Assembly (NCBI GenBank): GCA_035529405.1
Contig: DATKWV010000184.1
Coordinates: 1 to 7,540 of the forward strand
Origin: DATKWV01 sp035529405
GTDB taxonomy: Bacteria; Planctomycetota; Phycisphaerae; Sedimentisphaerales; Anaerobacaceae
Reading direction: 5' to 3'
Length of the DNA: 7,540 nt
Below the pieces are notes generated by a model that was not told the origin of the DNA, did not search any database, and saw only the letters and a program-made list of their open reading frames with translations. Shown piece after piece: positions 1-6,708 of this stretch (its first letter is position 1; each line of letters begins with the position of its first letter). The position numbers and the translations under genes are program-made.

Positions 1-1
1 G

Positions 2-358
2 ATAGAAGAAGCAATAGCCAACCTGTTGTTTAATGCCGTCAGATACACGCCCGAAAAAGGCACAGTCAGATTATGCGCAAAAGACCAGCCTGATTGTGTA
101 CTGCTTGAGGTCAGCGATACCGGTATCGGCATACCGGAAAATGAACTGACAAACATATTCGAAGAGTTTTACCGTGCAAGTAACGCCAAAAAAGTAGAAA
201 GAGACGGCACCGGATTAGGATTATCGATAGCCAGGCAGGTTGTGCAAAGGCACGGCGGCAGAATATGGGCCCGGAACAATCAGGACGGGGGCAGCACATT
301 CAGCATTACCCTGCCGAAAATCAGTCAGGAAACCCCAAAAAAACAGGACAATTTTTAG
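2..358 (+). CDS. Sensor histidine kinase, C-terminal ATPase domain (5' end outside window)
   Basis: This is the end of a two-component sensor kinase. The reading frame is open to the left edge, so the sensor and dimerisation (His-box) parts lie upstream. About 118 residues are visible and they form a HATPase_c domain. An N box runs around NLLFNAVRYTP (nt 20-52). The G1 box is DTGIGIP, the F box is FEEFYRA, and the G2 box GTGLGLSIARQVVQRHGG is slightly longer than the minimum. A Ser/Thr-rich strand ending in TLP closes the fold, followed by a short polar tail. The domain binds ATP and phosphorylates the histidine of the partner subunit. The style is that of PhoR/ResE-like class I kinases, but the signal cannot be read from this part. 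It is followed by a 195-bp non-coding gap with its own promoter, so it is probably not part of the hydrogenase operon. An internal TTG at nt 26 is not the real start, because the N box begins before it. Confidence 0.93.
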   Translation: MEEAIANLLFNAVRYTPEKGTVRLCAKDQPDCVLLEVSDTGIGIPENELTNIFEEFYRASNAKKVERDGTGLGLSIARQVVQRHGGRIWARNNQDGGSTFSITLPKISQETPKKQDNF

Positions 359-459
359 ACTTACCCTTTGCAACACTTCTGTCGTTGATTCTTTTGGACA
401 GGCAACCTTGGTATTTCAAAAGATTTACAAAAAATTTTCTGTTGAATTCGCCAGTTTGC

Positions 460-488
460 TTGACAGGTATCGGCGGGTCTGGTAAAAT
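460..488 (+). promoter_or_regulatory. Predicted sigma-70 promoter for the rex-hydrogenase operon
   Basis: A perfect -35 box TTGACA (460-465) is followed by a 17-bp spacer and the -10 box TAAAAT (483-488), which matches the consensus at five of six bases. TG at 480-481 gives an extended -10 element (TGnTAAAAT). An A/T-rich tract at about 410-446 lies upstream and could act as an UP element. Transcription would start near 495, leaving a leader of about 59 nt before rex. It is the only good promoter I see in the window. No start site has been mapped, so this rests on the match alone. Confidence 0.72.
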
Positions 489-520
489 AAGTTCGTGAAT
501 GTGAGTTCGAGTATTAATTA

Positions 521-538
521 TTGTGAACACTATAACAA
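521..538 (+). promoter_or_regulatory. Predicted Rex operator (ROP site)
   Basis: The 18 bases TTGTGAACACTATAACAA have the Rex operator layout TTGTgAA-N4-TTaACAA. The left half TTGTGAA is a full match and the right half ATAACAA differs at one inner base. The site lies 15 bp before the rex start and about 26 bp downstream of the predicted transcription start. Bound Rex would therefore act as a block to elongation or to promoter clearance rather than covering the -10 box. The position next to rex itself supports autoregulation, with the downstream hydrogenase genes in the same transcript. Confidence 0.8.
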
Positions 539-553
539 GCTTTCGGCGTTGTT

Positions 554-1177
554 ATGAGATACCGTAAAATACCGGATGAAACCGTCAGGCGGTTGCCGAT
601 ATACCTAAGAGGGCTGTTATTCTGCTCACAACAGGGTCAGCAGAATATTTCCAGCAATACTTTTGCCGATTTGCTCGGCACCAATGCCTGGCAGATTAGA
701 AAAGACTTTTCCTACTTCGGCGGCTTTGGTACGCCCGGTGTGGGATACGATATAAAAAAGCTGACAAGGGAAATTAATAAAATTCTCAGGCTCGATGTCG
801 GTCACAGGGCGGCTCTGGTTGGCGTGGGTAATCTCGGGTCGGCTGTGCTGGCATATCCCGGTTTCAAGACATACAGCTTTGAAATCGCGGCGGCCTTCGA
901 CACCGACCCCCGGAAAATAGGCCGAAAAGTAAATAATGTCATAATCGAGGATATTTCAAATATCAGCACATTGAAAAAGCGAAATATCGACCTCGGCATT
1001 ATCGCCGTTCCTCGTAAAGCGGCCCAGGAAATCACCAATGCACTGGTACAGGCGGGTATGAAGGGCATCCTGAATTTTTCCTCCTGCTATATCGTTGTCC
1101 CGCGGAAAGTCAAAGTAATAACCATCGATATTGCAATGGACCTGGCGCGTTTACCGTACTATATGCCGATACGTTGA
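554..1177 (+). CDS. rex: Redox-sensing transcriptional repressor Rex
   Basis: Rex is a dimeric repressor that binds its operator when the NADH/NAD+ ratio is low and lets go when NADH binds. At 207 residues it has the usual family length. The N-terminal winged-helix domain (about 1-80) contains the recognition segment QIRKDFSYFG (47-56) and the wing GTPGVGYD (59-66). The Rossmann domain shows GVGNLG (90-95), the AAFDTDPRKIG strand-turn (113-123) typical of NADH-specific binding, AVPRKAAQE (151-159) and KGILNF (170-175). The C-terminal helix MDLARLPYY corresponds to the domain-swapped helix. ATG 554 is the only reasonable start: upstream in frame there is a stop at 533 and no other start codon. 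There is no clear Shine-Dalgarno sequence before it. It is the first gene after the predicted promoter and operator, and the hydrogenase genes follow 25 bp later, so it most likely controls its own operon. Confidence 0.97.
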   Translation: MRYRKIPDETVRRLPIYLRGLLFCSQQGQQNISSNTFADLLGTNAWQIRKDFSYFGGFGTPGVGYDIKKLTREINKILRLDVGHRAALVGVGNLGSAVLAYPGFKTYSFEIAAAFDTDPRKIGRKVNNVIIEDISNISTLKKRNIDLGIIAVPRKAAQEITNALVQAGMKGILNFSSCYIVVPRKVKVITIDIAMDLARLPYYMPIR

Positions 1178-1202
1178 CAGTGGTTAAAATACGGACAAGA
1201 GA

Positions 1203-2258
1203 ATGGAAGCTGTTTTTATAAGCAAACTGAAACCTTTTCTGGATGCCGTCGCCGCAAGTATGGAACTGTACGTTCCGAAAAAAAGCGGCGGGCATTACGT
1301 ATTTTTCAGATATGCCCCTGAGAACGACCGCCCGATTGAGCTAAATACCATACGCGCATGCACGCCGGTAAAGGAATTTCTGTTTCCGGTCTGTGAGTTG
1401 GCAGCTACATACCCCCAGCCGACCGTGCCGCAGGACGTAAAGCCTTTCGCCGTTTTCGGGCTTAAAGACTGCGATTTGCGGTCTATTATGATTCTGGACA
1501 AGGTCTTTGCCCAGGAGGATTTTCAGGACCCGCTGTATATGGCACGGCGCCGGCAGATGTTTATCATTTCTTCGGATTGTTATAGTCCCGCCGAAACCTG
1601 TTTTTGCAATCTTTTCGACGGGAAAGGTTTCTGTGAAAAGGGATTTGACCTGAACCTGTCGATGATAAAAGAAGGCTTTATTATAGAGGCCGGCTCAAAG
1701 AAAGGCAGCGACTTCATAAAAAAGAATCCGCAGCTTTTCGCCGACGTTCCGAGGATTCTGCTGGCTGAAAGGGACAAAAACCGCTCCGGGGCACAACAGC
1801 AGCTCGAACGAAACACCGCCGAGTTTGAACTTAACGGTACAACCAGGGAAATCGTACACCGCAATCACCAATCAGATATTTTTGACGCTGAAGCGCGAAA
1901 CTGCGTCGAATGTCAGGCCTGCACGAGAGTTTGTCCCACCTGTCACTGCTTTTACCTTTACGATGTCAGGCAAAAAGATTATTTTGCCAAGATGAAGATG
2001 TGGGACAGCTGTATGAGATTCAGTTACGCCGCTGTAGCAGGTGGTGCAAATCCGAATAAAATACTCGGCGACCGGCTTAAAAACCGTCTTTTACACAAGT
2101 TTGTTTATTTTCCTGACAGATACGGTATCGAAATGTGTGTCGGCTGCGGCAGATGTGTGGACGCAGATGCAGGGGGAATGGATCTGCGAATAATACTGAA
2201 AAAACTGGGCGCCGAACCCAAGGACAGGAATATAGAACAGGCGAAAGTTGCAAAATGA
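1203..2258 (+). CDS. HydB/AsrA-like 4Fe-4S electron-transfer subunit
   Basis: This protein resembles the beta subunit of archaeal sulfhydrogenase (HydB) and anaerobic sulfite reductase subunit A, which carry electrons between a flavin subunit and the catalytic site. The 351 residues match family length. The N-terminal domain holds the signature VFGLKDCDLRSIMILDKVF, slightly shortened around residues 84-102, then a TCFC motif near 137-140. The ferredoxin-like region begins at Cys234 with C234, C237, C240, C244-P and C247/C249, followed by the typical WDSC and AGGANP motifs. The last cluster motif reads C312-x2-C315-x2-C318 but then Asp322 where the family has the fourth cysteine followed by proline. 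The nucleotides (gat) support Asp with no frameshift. No signal peptide or membrane segment is seen, so it should be cytoplasmic. It starts 25 bp after rex and its stop overlaps the next start as ATGA, suggesting coupled translation with its expected flavoprotein partner. Confidence 0.9.
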   Translation: MEAVFISKLKPFLDAVAASMELYVPKKSGGHYVFFRYAPENDRPIELNTIRACTPVKEFLFPVCELAATYPQPTVPQDVKPFAVFGLKDCDLRSIMILDKVFAQEDFQDPLYMARRRQMFIISSDCYSPAETCFCNLFDGKGFCEKGFDLNLSMIKEGFIIEAGSKKGSDFIKKNPQLFADVPRILLAERDKNRSGAQQQLERNTAEFELNGTTREIVHRNHQSDIFDAEARNCVECQACTRVCPTCHCFYLYDVRQKDYFAKMKMWDSCMRFSYAAVAGGANPNKILGDRLKNRLLHKFVYFPDRYGIEMCVGCGRCVDADAGGMDLRIILKKLGAEPKDRNIEQAKVAK

Positions 2259-3076
2259 ACAACAACCCTTACCAGCCTGTAAATGGTGAAATCGTTGACA
2301 TTCTGGATGAATCGCCGACGATTAAGACCTTTGTGATTGTGCCCGAACAGCAATTCTGCTTTGCGACCGGCCAGTTTGTCGAGCTGACACTGCCGGGCGA
2401 AGGCGAAGCACCGTTTACGCCCTCTTCTGCGCCGGCCCAAACCAAACAGATGGAAATAACCATTATGAAAGCCGGCAGGGTCACCGCTGGACTGCACGAA
2501 TGTCAGAAAGGACAAAAGGTCGGCATCCGCGGGCCTTACGGCAATGGTTACCCTGTGGATAGTTTCGCAGGCAAAGACGTTTACATAGTCGGCGGCGGTG
2601 TAGGCCTTGCGCCGATTCGCTCGTTGTTTCTGACGTTAATAAACAGAATAAAGGATTTCAAGTCGGTAACCTGCCGTTTCGGGGCCAGGACACCCGAAGA
2701 CTTCATTTATAAAAACACGCTCTTTGACTCCTGGCAAAAGATTGAAGGCGTAAATATCAAGCTTACCGTGGACCGGGGAACCGGCGACTGGAAAGGACAC
2801 GTCGGCGTGGTTACGTCCATACTTGAGCCGGAAGATGTCGATATCGGAAAGGCTGTGGCGGTTGTGTGCGGCCCGCCCGTTATGATGAAGTATGCAACAC
2901 AAAAACTGGTGGAGTTTGAGTTCGCGCCAAAGGATATATACCTTTCGATGGAAAAGAATATGAGCTGCGGGATAGGCAAGTGCGGCCATTGCATGATAGG
3001 CAAATACTATGTCTGCAAGGACGGCCCCGTTTTTACGTATGACCAAATTAAGGATTACCCTGATATCTGGGATTAA
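2255..3076 (+). CDS. HydG/AsrB-like FAD- and NAD(P)-binding oxidoreductase with 2Fe-2S site
   Basis: This is a ferredoxin-reductase-like flavoprotein of 273 residues, like sulfhydrogenase gamma (HydG) and anaerobic sulfite reductase subunit B, which exchange electrons with NAD(P)H. The N-terminal FAD domain carries FTPSSAP (54-60) at the flavin-binding position and the GPYGNGYPV turn after it. The NAD(P) domain has GGGVGLAP (113-120) and CGPPVMMK (205-212). The C-terminal dihydroorotate-dehydrogenase-type 2Fe-2S site has C238, C243, C246 and C254 within SCGIGKCGHC and YVCKDGPVF. I chose ATG 2255, which overlaps the previous stop as ATGA and gives the normal family length. A longer frame from 2135 would run through the conserved end of the upstream gene and is unlikely. 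HydB- and HydG-type genes usually occur as a pair, as here. Whether it prefers NADH or NADPH cannot be read with certainty; regulation by Rex would fit NADH. PyrK and NfnA are related alternatives, but the pairing favours HydG/AsrB. Confidence 0.92.
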   Translation: MNNNPYQPVNGEIVDILDESPTIKTFVIVPEQQFCFATGQFVELTLPGEGEAPFTPSSAPAQTKQMEITIMKAGRVTAGLHECQKGQKVGIRGPYGNGYPVDSFAGKDVYIVGGGVGLAPIRSLFLTLINRIKDFKSVTCRFGARTPEDFIYKNTLFDSWQKIEGVNIKLTVDRGTGDWKGHVGVVTSILEPEDVDIGKAVAVVCGPPVMMKYATQKLVEFEFAPKDIYLSMEKNMSCGIGKCGHCMIGKYYVCKDGPVFTYDQIKDYPDIWD

Positions 3077-3094
3077 GACTCGAACGAGACAATT

Positions 3095-3613
3095 ATGTCC
3101 GCAAAACTGATTATAGACCTGGCCAAATCTAAACTTCAAAATCAGTGCAGGGTTCGATGCTCATATAAGCATCACCCTGATAATAACGGTGTTGATTCGC
3201 TGCTTGAAAAGGTGCGATTTGCGCTGATATGCCGCAAGTGCCAGGCCGCCCCGTGCGTTAATGCGTGCCCGCAGAAGGCCCTGGAGAAAGTACAGACCCA
3301 AAACAACGACGCCGGTATCCTAAAACGCGCGAATATGCTGTGCACTGCCTGCGGCAGCTGCGCAATAGCGTGCCCGTTTGGGACCATCTACAACGATTTG
3401 ATACCTTTTGCCGACAGTGTCTGCGATGTTTGCAAGGGCAGACTCGGAGAAAATGAAAAACCGTTGTGCGTGAACACCTGTGAAAACGGCTGTATGGATT
3501 ACAGACAAGTAGATATGAAAACCGAACAGGATTTGATAGAGGTCTTTGAAAACATCGTTGTCAAGGTTTCCGGCGGCGTTCTGTGGGAACCGTTTTTAAG
3601 GGAAAAGGCGTAA
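3095..3613 (+). CDS. HycB/CooF/HydN-like polyferredoxin subunit
   Basis: This 172-residue iron-sulfur protein has the layout of HycB, HydN and CooF, which wire hydrogenases to electron donors. Visible motifs are C46-x2-C49-x4-C54-x3-C58-P, then C83-x2-C86-x2-C89-x3-C93-P, then C110-x2-C113-x11-C125-x3-C129 followed by another Cys133. The first motif of the family, normally CxxCxxCxxxC right after an N-terminal DLxK stretch, is degenerate. Here only C18 and C22 remain, and the positions of the first two cysteines read Ser12 and Gln15 when aligned on DLAK (8-11). Two clusters are well supported, a third is probable, and the N-terminal one is doubtful. It has no membrane segment. It sits between the flavoprotein pair and the hydrogenase core, 18 bp after the former and 3 bp before the latter. 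It is therefore the best candidate for the electron bridge, taking the place of the smaller EchF/NuoI ferredoxin that is absent from the window. Confidence 0.88.
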   Translation: MSAKLIIDLAKSKLQNQCRVRCSYKHHPDNNGVDSLLEKVRFALICRKCQAAPCVNACPQKALEKVQTQNNDAGILKRANMLCTACGSCAIACPFGTIYNDLIPFADSVCDVCKGRLGENEKPLCVNTCENGCMDYRQVDMKTEQDLIEVFENIVVKVSGGVLWEPFLREKA

Positions 3614-3616
3614 CAG

Positions 3617-4552
3617 ATGGCTGATTCGCTGCAAGGAATATTCTGGATTGTTGTTTTTCCGGGCTTTTTATTCACGGTGCTGCTGGGTTTGGTCGCCTCG
3701 TGGATAGTAAGAAAAGTCAGCGCCCTTGTGCAGTGGAGGGTCGGGCCGCCTTTTTATCAACCGTGCGTGGACGTTATAAAACTGATGGGCAAGGAGATTC
3801 TTATTCCACAGCAGGCCCACAAAATCGTTTTTATGGCAGCGCCGCTTGTGGGACTGTCGGGTGTACTTTTGCTTGCAACGATGCTTTGGCGCACAGCCAT
3901 TAACCCGACAGAATTTTTTGTCGGCGATATAATTGTAGCACTTTATCTTATGATACTCCCGTCGCTGGCGTTAATCTTCGGCAGCAGTGCCAGCGCCAGC
4001 CCGCACGCCAGCCTCGGCACCAGCAGGGAAATGAAGCTGGTCATGAGCTACGAACTGCCGCTGGTTCTGGCTTTAATTGTGGTGATTATAAAAACTGGCG
4101 GACAGCTTAGTTTAGCTGCAATTGCCGAACAAACACCGGCCCTTACGGTCTCCGGAATGCTGGCGTTTCTTGTCAGCTTATTATGTGTCCAGGCCAAGCT
4201 CGGGTTTATTCCATTCGATATGGCTGAGGCTGAAACCGAGCTTGCAGGCGGTATCCTGATGGAGTATTCAGGGGCACTGCTTGCGATTTGGAAACTTATG
4301 CAGACAATAATGCTTATCGCCATGCCTCTGTTTCTGGTGATGGTGTTCCTCGGCGGCTTCGGGGCAGGTTTGTTGGCGGGAATCGGCAAGTTAGTATTGG
4401 TGCTGGTGTTGCTTATTCTGATAAAGAACACCAATCCGCGGGTACGAATCGACCAGGCCATGAAATTCTTCTGGGTTTACTGTGGAATTGCCCTGGCTGT
4501 CGCGGTGGCTCTTGCAATAATCGGTAATAATTACGGCATTGCGTGGCTATAG
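3617..4552 (+). CDS. Group 4 hydrogenase membrane anchor (NuoH/EchB/HyfC-like)
   Basis: This integral membrane protein of 311 residues anchors the catalytic arm and forms part of the proton or sodium path, as NuoH does in complex I. Family motifs are plain: VQWRVGPPFYQP (38-49) with DVIKLMGKE (52-60), GTSREMKL (134-141) leading to YELP (145-148) with the conserved Glu146, and FIPFDMAEAETELAGG (197-212). About eight hydrophobic segments can be counted, including residues 8-30, 70-90, 103-122, 145-158, 178-192, 217-246, 252-270 and 285-303. The LPSLALIFGSSASASPHASLG stretch (114-134) and the acidic IPFDMAEAE loop are typical of Ech, Hyc and Mbh anchors rather than respiratory complex I. It follows the polyferredoxin by 3 bp. 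After it comes a 48-bp gap, the largest within the operon. Confidence 0.93.
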   Translation: MADSLQGIFWIVVFPGFLFTVLLGLVASWIVRKVSALVQWRVGPPFYQPCVDVIKLMGKEILIPQQAHKIVFMAAPLVGLSGVLLLATMLWRTAINPTEFFVGDIIVALYLMILPSLALIFGSSASASPHASLGTSREMKLVMSYELPLVLALIVVIIKTGGQLSLAAIAEQTPALTVSGMLAFLVSLLCVQAKLGFIPFDMAEAETELAGGILMEYSGALLAIWKLMQTIMLIAMPLFLVMVFLGGFGAGLLAGIGKLVLVLVLLILIKNTNPRVRIDQAMKFFWVYCGIALAVAVALAIIGNNYGIAWL

Positions 4553-4600
4553 TTTAAGGCGGCATGATTATTCTGGCTGTTAAATACGAGATGTGAGACG

Positions 4601-5032
4601 ATGGACTGGAAGATATGGTCGCTTAAAAAATCGCCGTGGGTTTTTCATGTCAATGTCGGAGCGTGCAATAACTGCGACATTGAAATCGTGAACTGCCTTA
4701 CCCCCAAGTTCGATGTTGAAAGATTCGGTATAAAGCTCGTCGGTTCTCCCAGACATGCTGACGCATTACTGGTAACAGGAGTTGGGACGCGCCAGGCAGT
4801 TAAAAGATTACAGGAAGTGTACCGTCAGACAGCCAGGCCCTGTGTCGTTTTTGTCATAGGTGCCTGTGCGTGCGGGACCGGTATTTTTCACGAAGGCTAC
4901 CATGTTGAAGGCCCGGTGGACAAAATAATCAAAGAAGTCGACCCCAATGCCATAATTGCCTACGTGCCGGGCTGTCCGCCAAAACCTGAGGCGATTATTT
5001 CCGGCGTTGTAAAGGCACTGGCGGTTTTGTAA
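4601..5032 (+). CDS. Group 4 [NiFe] hydrogenase small subunit (NuoB/EchC-like)
   Basis: This subunit holds the proximal 4Fe-4S cluster that feeds electrons to or from the NiFe centre. The four expected ligands are present: C22 and C25 in GACNNCDIEI, C89 in VIGACACG, and C125 in PGCPPKPE. The protein has 143 residues, is soluble, and lacks the extra C-terminal ferredoxin domain and the Tat signal seen in uptake hydrogenases. This is the normal form for group 4 enzymes, where the cluster sits at the membrane junction facing the cytoplasm. The N-terminus has the short WSLKKSPWVFHVNVG lead typical of Ech/Mbh small subunits. I kept ATG 4601; the Shine-Dalgarno match before it is weak. The next gene begins 12 bp later. 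Confidence 0.93.
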   Translation: MDWKIWSLKKSPWVFHVNVGACNNCDIEIVNCLTPKFDVERFGIKLVGSPRHADALLVTGVGTRQAVKRLQEVYRQTARPCVVFVIGACACGTGIFHEGYHVEGPVDKIIKEVDPNAIIAYVPGCPPKPEAIISGVVKALAVL

Positions 5033-5044
5033 CAGGACGGTAAT

Positions 5045-5485
5045 ATGAACCAAAGCGAACTGAATAACAAACTGGCTCAAATTAAAGACAAGCTGATTGC
5101 GTTTGAGCAGCCGGCAGCCAACAGGATATATCTTTTATGTGAATCCGAAAACGCCTTCGTTGTTAACAGGTTCCTCTTCGAGCAGGTGCCGGCAAGATTT
5201 GTTATCGCTACCGGTATCGATTCAGACAACTGCTTTGAAATAATTTACCATTATTCATACGACCAGACCGGCTGTGTAATCAATCTAAAAGCTTTTATTC
5301 GAGACCGGGATAATCCCTCAATCGAGTCTATTACGCCTTTTCTGCCGGCAGCAGAGTGGATTGAAAGAGAAATACACGACGTACTCGGAATCGATTTCAG
5401 GAATCATCCGAATCTAAAGCGATTAATTCTGGCGGATGACTGGCCCGAAGGCGTGTACCCGTTGAGGAAAGAAGTCAAGAAATGA
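5045..5485 (+). CDS. Group 4 hydrogenase 30-kDa-type subunit (NuoC/EchD-like)
   Basis: This structural subunit corresponds to the NuoC part of complex I and EchD of Ech hydrogenase, and packs against the large and small subunits. In its 146 residues the family signature is near the C-terminus: AAEWIEREIHDVLGIDF (about 101-117), then HPNLKRLIL and the ending DDWPEGVYPLRK. The N-terminal half is poorly conserved, as usual in this family. It is a separate gene, unlike in HycE of formate hydrogenlyase where it is fused to the large subunit, which favours an Ech- or Mbh-like layout. AGGACGG at 5034-5040 gives a good ribosome binding site for ATG 5045. Its end overlaps the large-subunit start as ATGA. 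Confidence 0.9.
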   Translation: MNQSELNNKLAQIKDKLIAFEQPAANRIYLLCESENAFVVNRFLFEQVPARFVIATGIDSDNCFEIIYHYSYDQTGCVINLKAFIRDRDNPSIESITPFLPAAEWIEREIHDVLGIDFRNHPNLKRLILADDWPEGVYPLRKEVKK

Positions 5486-6708
5486 ACAAAAGCATAAAAA
5501 AACCGGTTTTGGCTGTCGGGCCGTTTCACCCGCTGCAGGAAGAGATGGAATTCTTTCAGCTGACCGTCGATGGTGAAATTGTAACCGATATTGACGTGAG
5601 AATTTCTTACAATCATCGCGGAATCGAAAAAATCAGCGAATCAATGCAGTTCGACCAGGTACCATTTCTGGTTTCGCGTATATGCGGTATCTGTTCTGCT
5701 TCGCATCCGCTGGCTTATGTACAGGCCGTGGAGGATATTGCCGGTATTAAGCCGCCCGAGCGTGCGCTGTACGTGCGGACAATTATCAATGAGCTTGAGC
5801 GAATTCACAGCCATTTATTATGGGTAGGACTGGGCGGACATTTCATCGGTTATGATACGGTCTTTATGTGGGCCTGGAAATACCGCGAACCGGTGCTTGA
5901 CTTGCTGGAAGAAATTACGGGCAACAGAAATAACTACGGAAACGTCAAGGTCGGCGGCTGCCGCGAAGATGTTCCCAATGAGCTTGTCCCCAAAATACTA
6001 AAAGAACTCGACCAAATCGAAAAGAAAACGGATATGTTAACCAAGGCGGTTCTCGATGACCCTGTTCTGCACGCAAGGCTTAAAGGTGTAGGCGTGCTGA
6101 GCAAAGAAGATGCCGTCAAATATGCTGTTACCGGCCCGACCGCAAGGGGCAGCGGTCTTGATATTGATGTAAGACGTGATGACCCTTACGCTGCGTATGC
6201 CGATTTGGACTGGAATGTTATTGTCCAGCCCGCCGGTGACGTTTTTGCAAAGGCCGTTGTTCGGTTACTGGAAACCTTTGAATCCATTAAGATAGTCAGG
6301 CAGGCCATAACGAAACTGCCGAACGGCCCGGTCGCCGTGGAAGTAAAGGAAATCCCGCCGGGCGAAGCCGTAGGCCATGTCGAAGCGCCCAGGGGCGAAA
6401 CTTTCCATTATGTTCGAAGCGACGGCGGAAACAGGCCGGTACGTCACAAGATAAGAGCACCAAGTTACGTCAATGTACCTTCGTTCAAGGCCTCGTGTAT
6501 CGGCCAGCACATTGCAGACGTTACCCTCACGCTTGCGGCTGTTGACCCGTGCTACAGCTGCACCGAGAGACTGGCCGTCGTTGACCGACACGACAAAATT
6601 ACTCACGATTACCAGGCACTGCTGAAATTGAGCCGTGAAAAAACCGCACTGATAAAAAAGGAGCTTGGTTTGCCCGGCATAAAGACGGAGGATTTGCAAA
6701 TTGGATAA
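5482..6708 (+). CDS. Group 4 [NiFe] hydrogenase large (catalytic) subunit (EchE/HycE-like)
   Basis: This is the catalytic subunit that makes or oxidises H2 at a NiFe(CN)2CO centre. Its 408 residues carry both nickel-binding motifs: RICGICSASH (66-75), giving C68 and C71, and DPCYSCTER (355-363), giving C357 and C360. The complex I homologue NuoD lacks these cysteines, so this is a true hydrogenase subunit and not a NADH dehydrogenase part. Other matches are the N-terminal GPFHP (13-17), YNHRGIEK (43-50), NELERIHSHLLW (103-114), GPTARGSG (218-225) and EAPRGETFHYV (301-311). After the second CxxC motif there are 45 more residues starting LAVVDRHD. HycE is matured by proteolytic removal of a tail just after the corresponding CTDR, so processing after Arg363 is plausible, but no protease gene is in the window. 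It overlaps the upstream gene by 4 bp and the downstream gene by 8 bp. Confidence 0.96.
   Translation: MNKSIKKPVLAVGPFHPLQEEMEFFQLTVDGEIVTDIDVRISYNHRGIEKISESMQFDQVPFLVSRICGICSASHPLAYVQAVEDIAGIKPPERALYVRTIINELERIHSHLLWVGLGGHFIGYDTVFMWAWKYREPVLDLLEEITGNRNNYGNVKVGGCREDVPNELVPKILKELDQIEKKTDMLTKAVLDDPVLHARLKGVGVLSKEDAVKYAVTGPTARGSGLDIDVRRDDPYAAYADLDWNVIVQPAGDVFAKAVVRLLETFESIKIVRQAITKLPNGPVAVEVKEIPPGEAVGHVEAPRGETFHYVRSDGGNRPVRHKIRAPSYVNVPSFKASCIGQHIADVTLTLAAVDPCYSCTERLAVVDRHDKITHDYQALLKLSREKTALIKKELGLPGIKTEDLQIG
6687..6692 (+). promoter_or_regulatory. Ribosome binding site that fixes a TTG start
   Basis: GGAGGA lies inside the end of the large-subunit gene, 8 bases before TTG 6701. It is the strongest Shine-Dalgarno sequence I see in the window. 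It decides the start of the antiporter-like gene, which has no ATG nearby and overlaps the large-subunit stop by 8 bp. Confidence 0.8.

Noticed and set aside
379..401. CTGTC...GACAG inverted repeat as a terminator after the histidine kinase gene
   Set aside because: The stem is about 5 bp with a 13-base loop and no T run follows directly, so it is too weak to call.
240..498. Small sense frames spanning the kinase end and the intergenic region
   Set aside because: They overlap the conserved G2 box region in other frames, run through the promoter, and show no protein-like pattern.
493..510. TCGTGAA-N4-AGTTCGA as a second Rex operator
   Set aside because: Only the outer three bases are symmetric and the right half does not match the Rex consensus.
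2135..2254. Longer start for the HydG-like protein at an upstream ATG
   Set aside because: The extension is encoded out of frame within the conserved final cluster motif of the HydB-like gene, and ATG 2255 gives family length and an ATGA overlap.
2636..3139. Antisense open frames over the operon (also at 2105-2515, 4048-4461 and 6265-6855)
   Set aside because: They lie wholly within or across strongly conserved sense genes, have no recognisable domain, and look like products of codon bias.
5482..6708. Large subunit as NuoD of respiratory complex I
   Set aside because: Both CxxC nickel-binding motifs of hydrogenases are intact, and NuoD lacks them. The HydB/HydG neighbours also argue against complex I.
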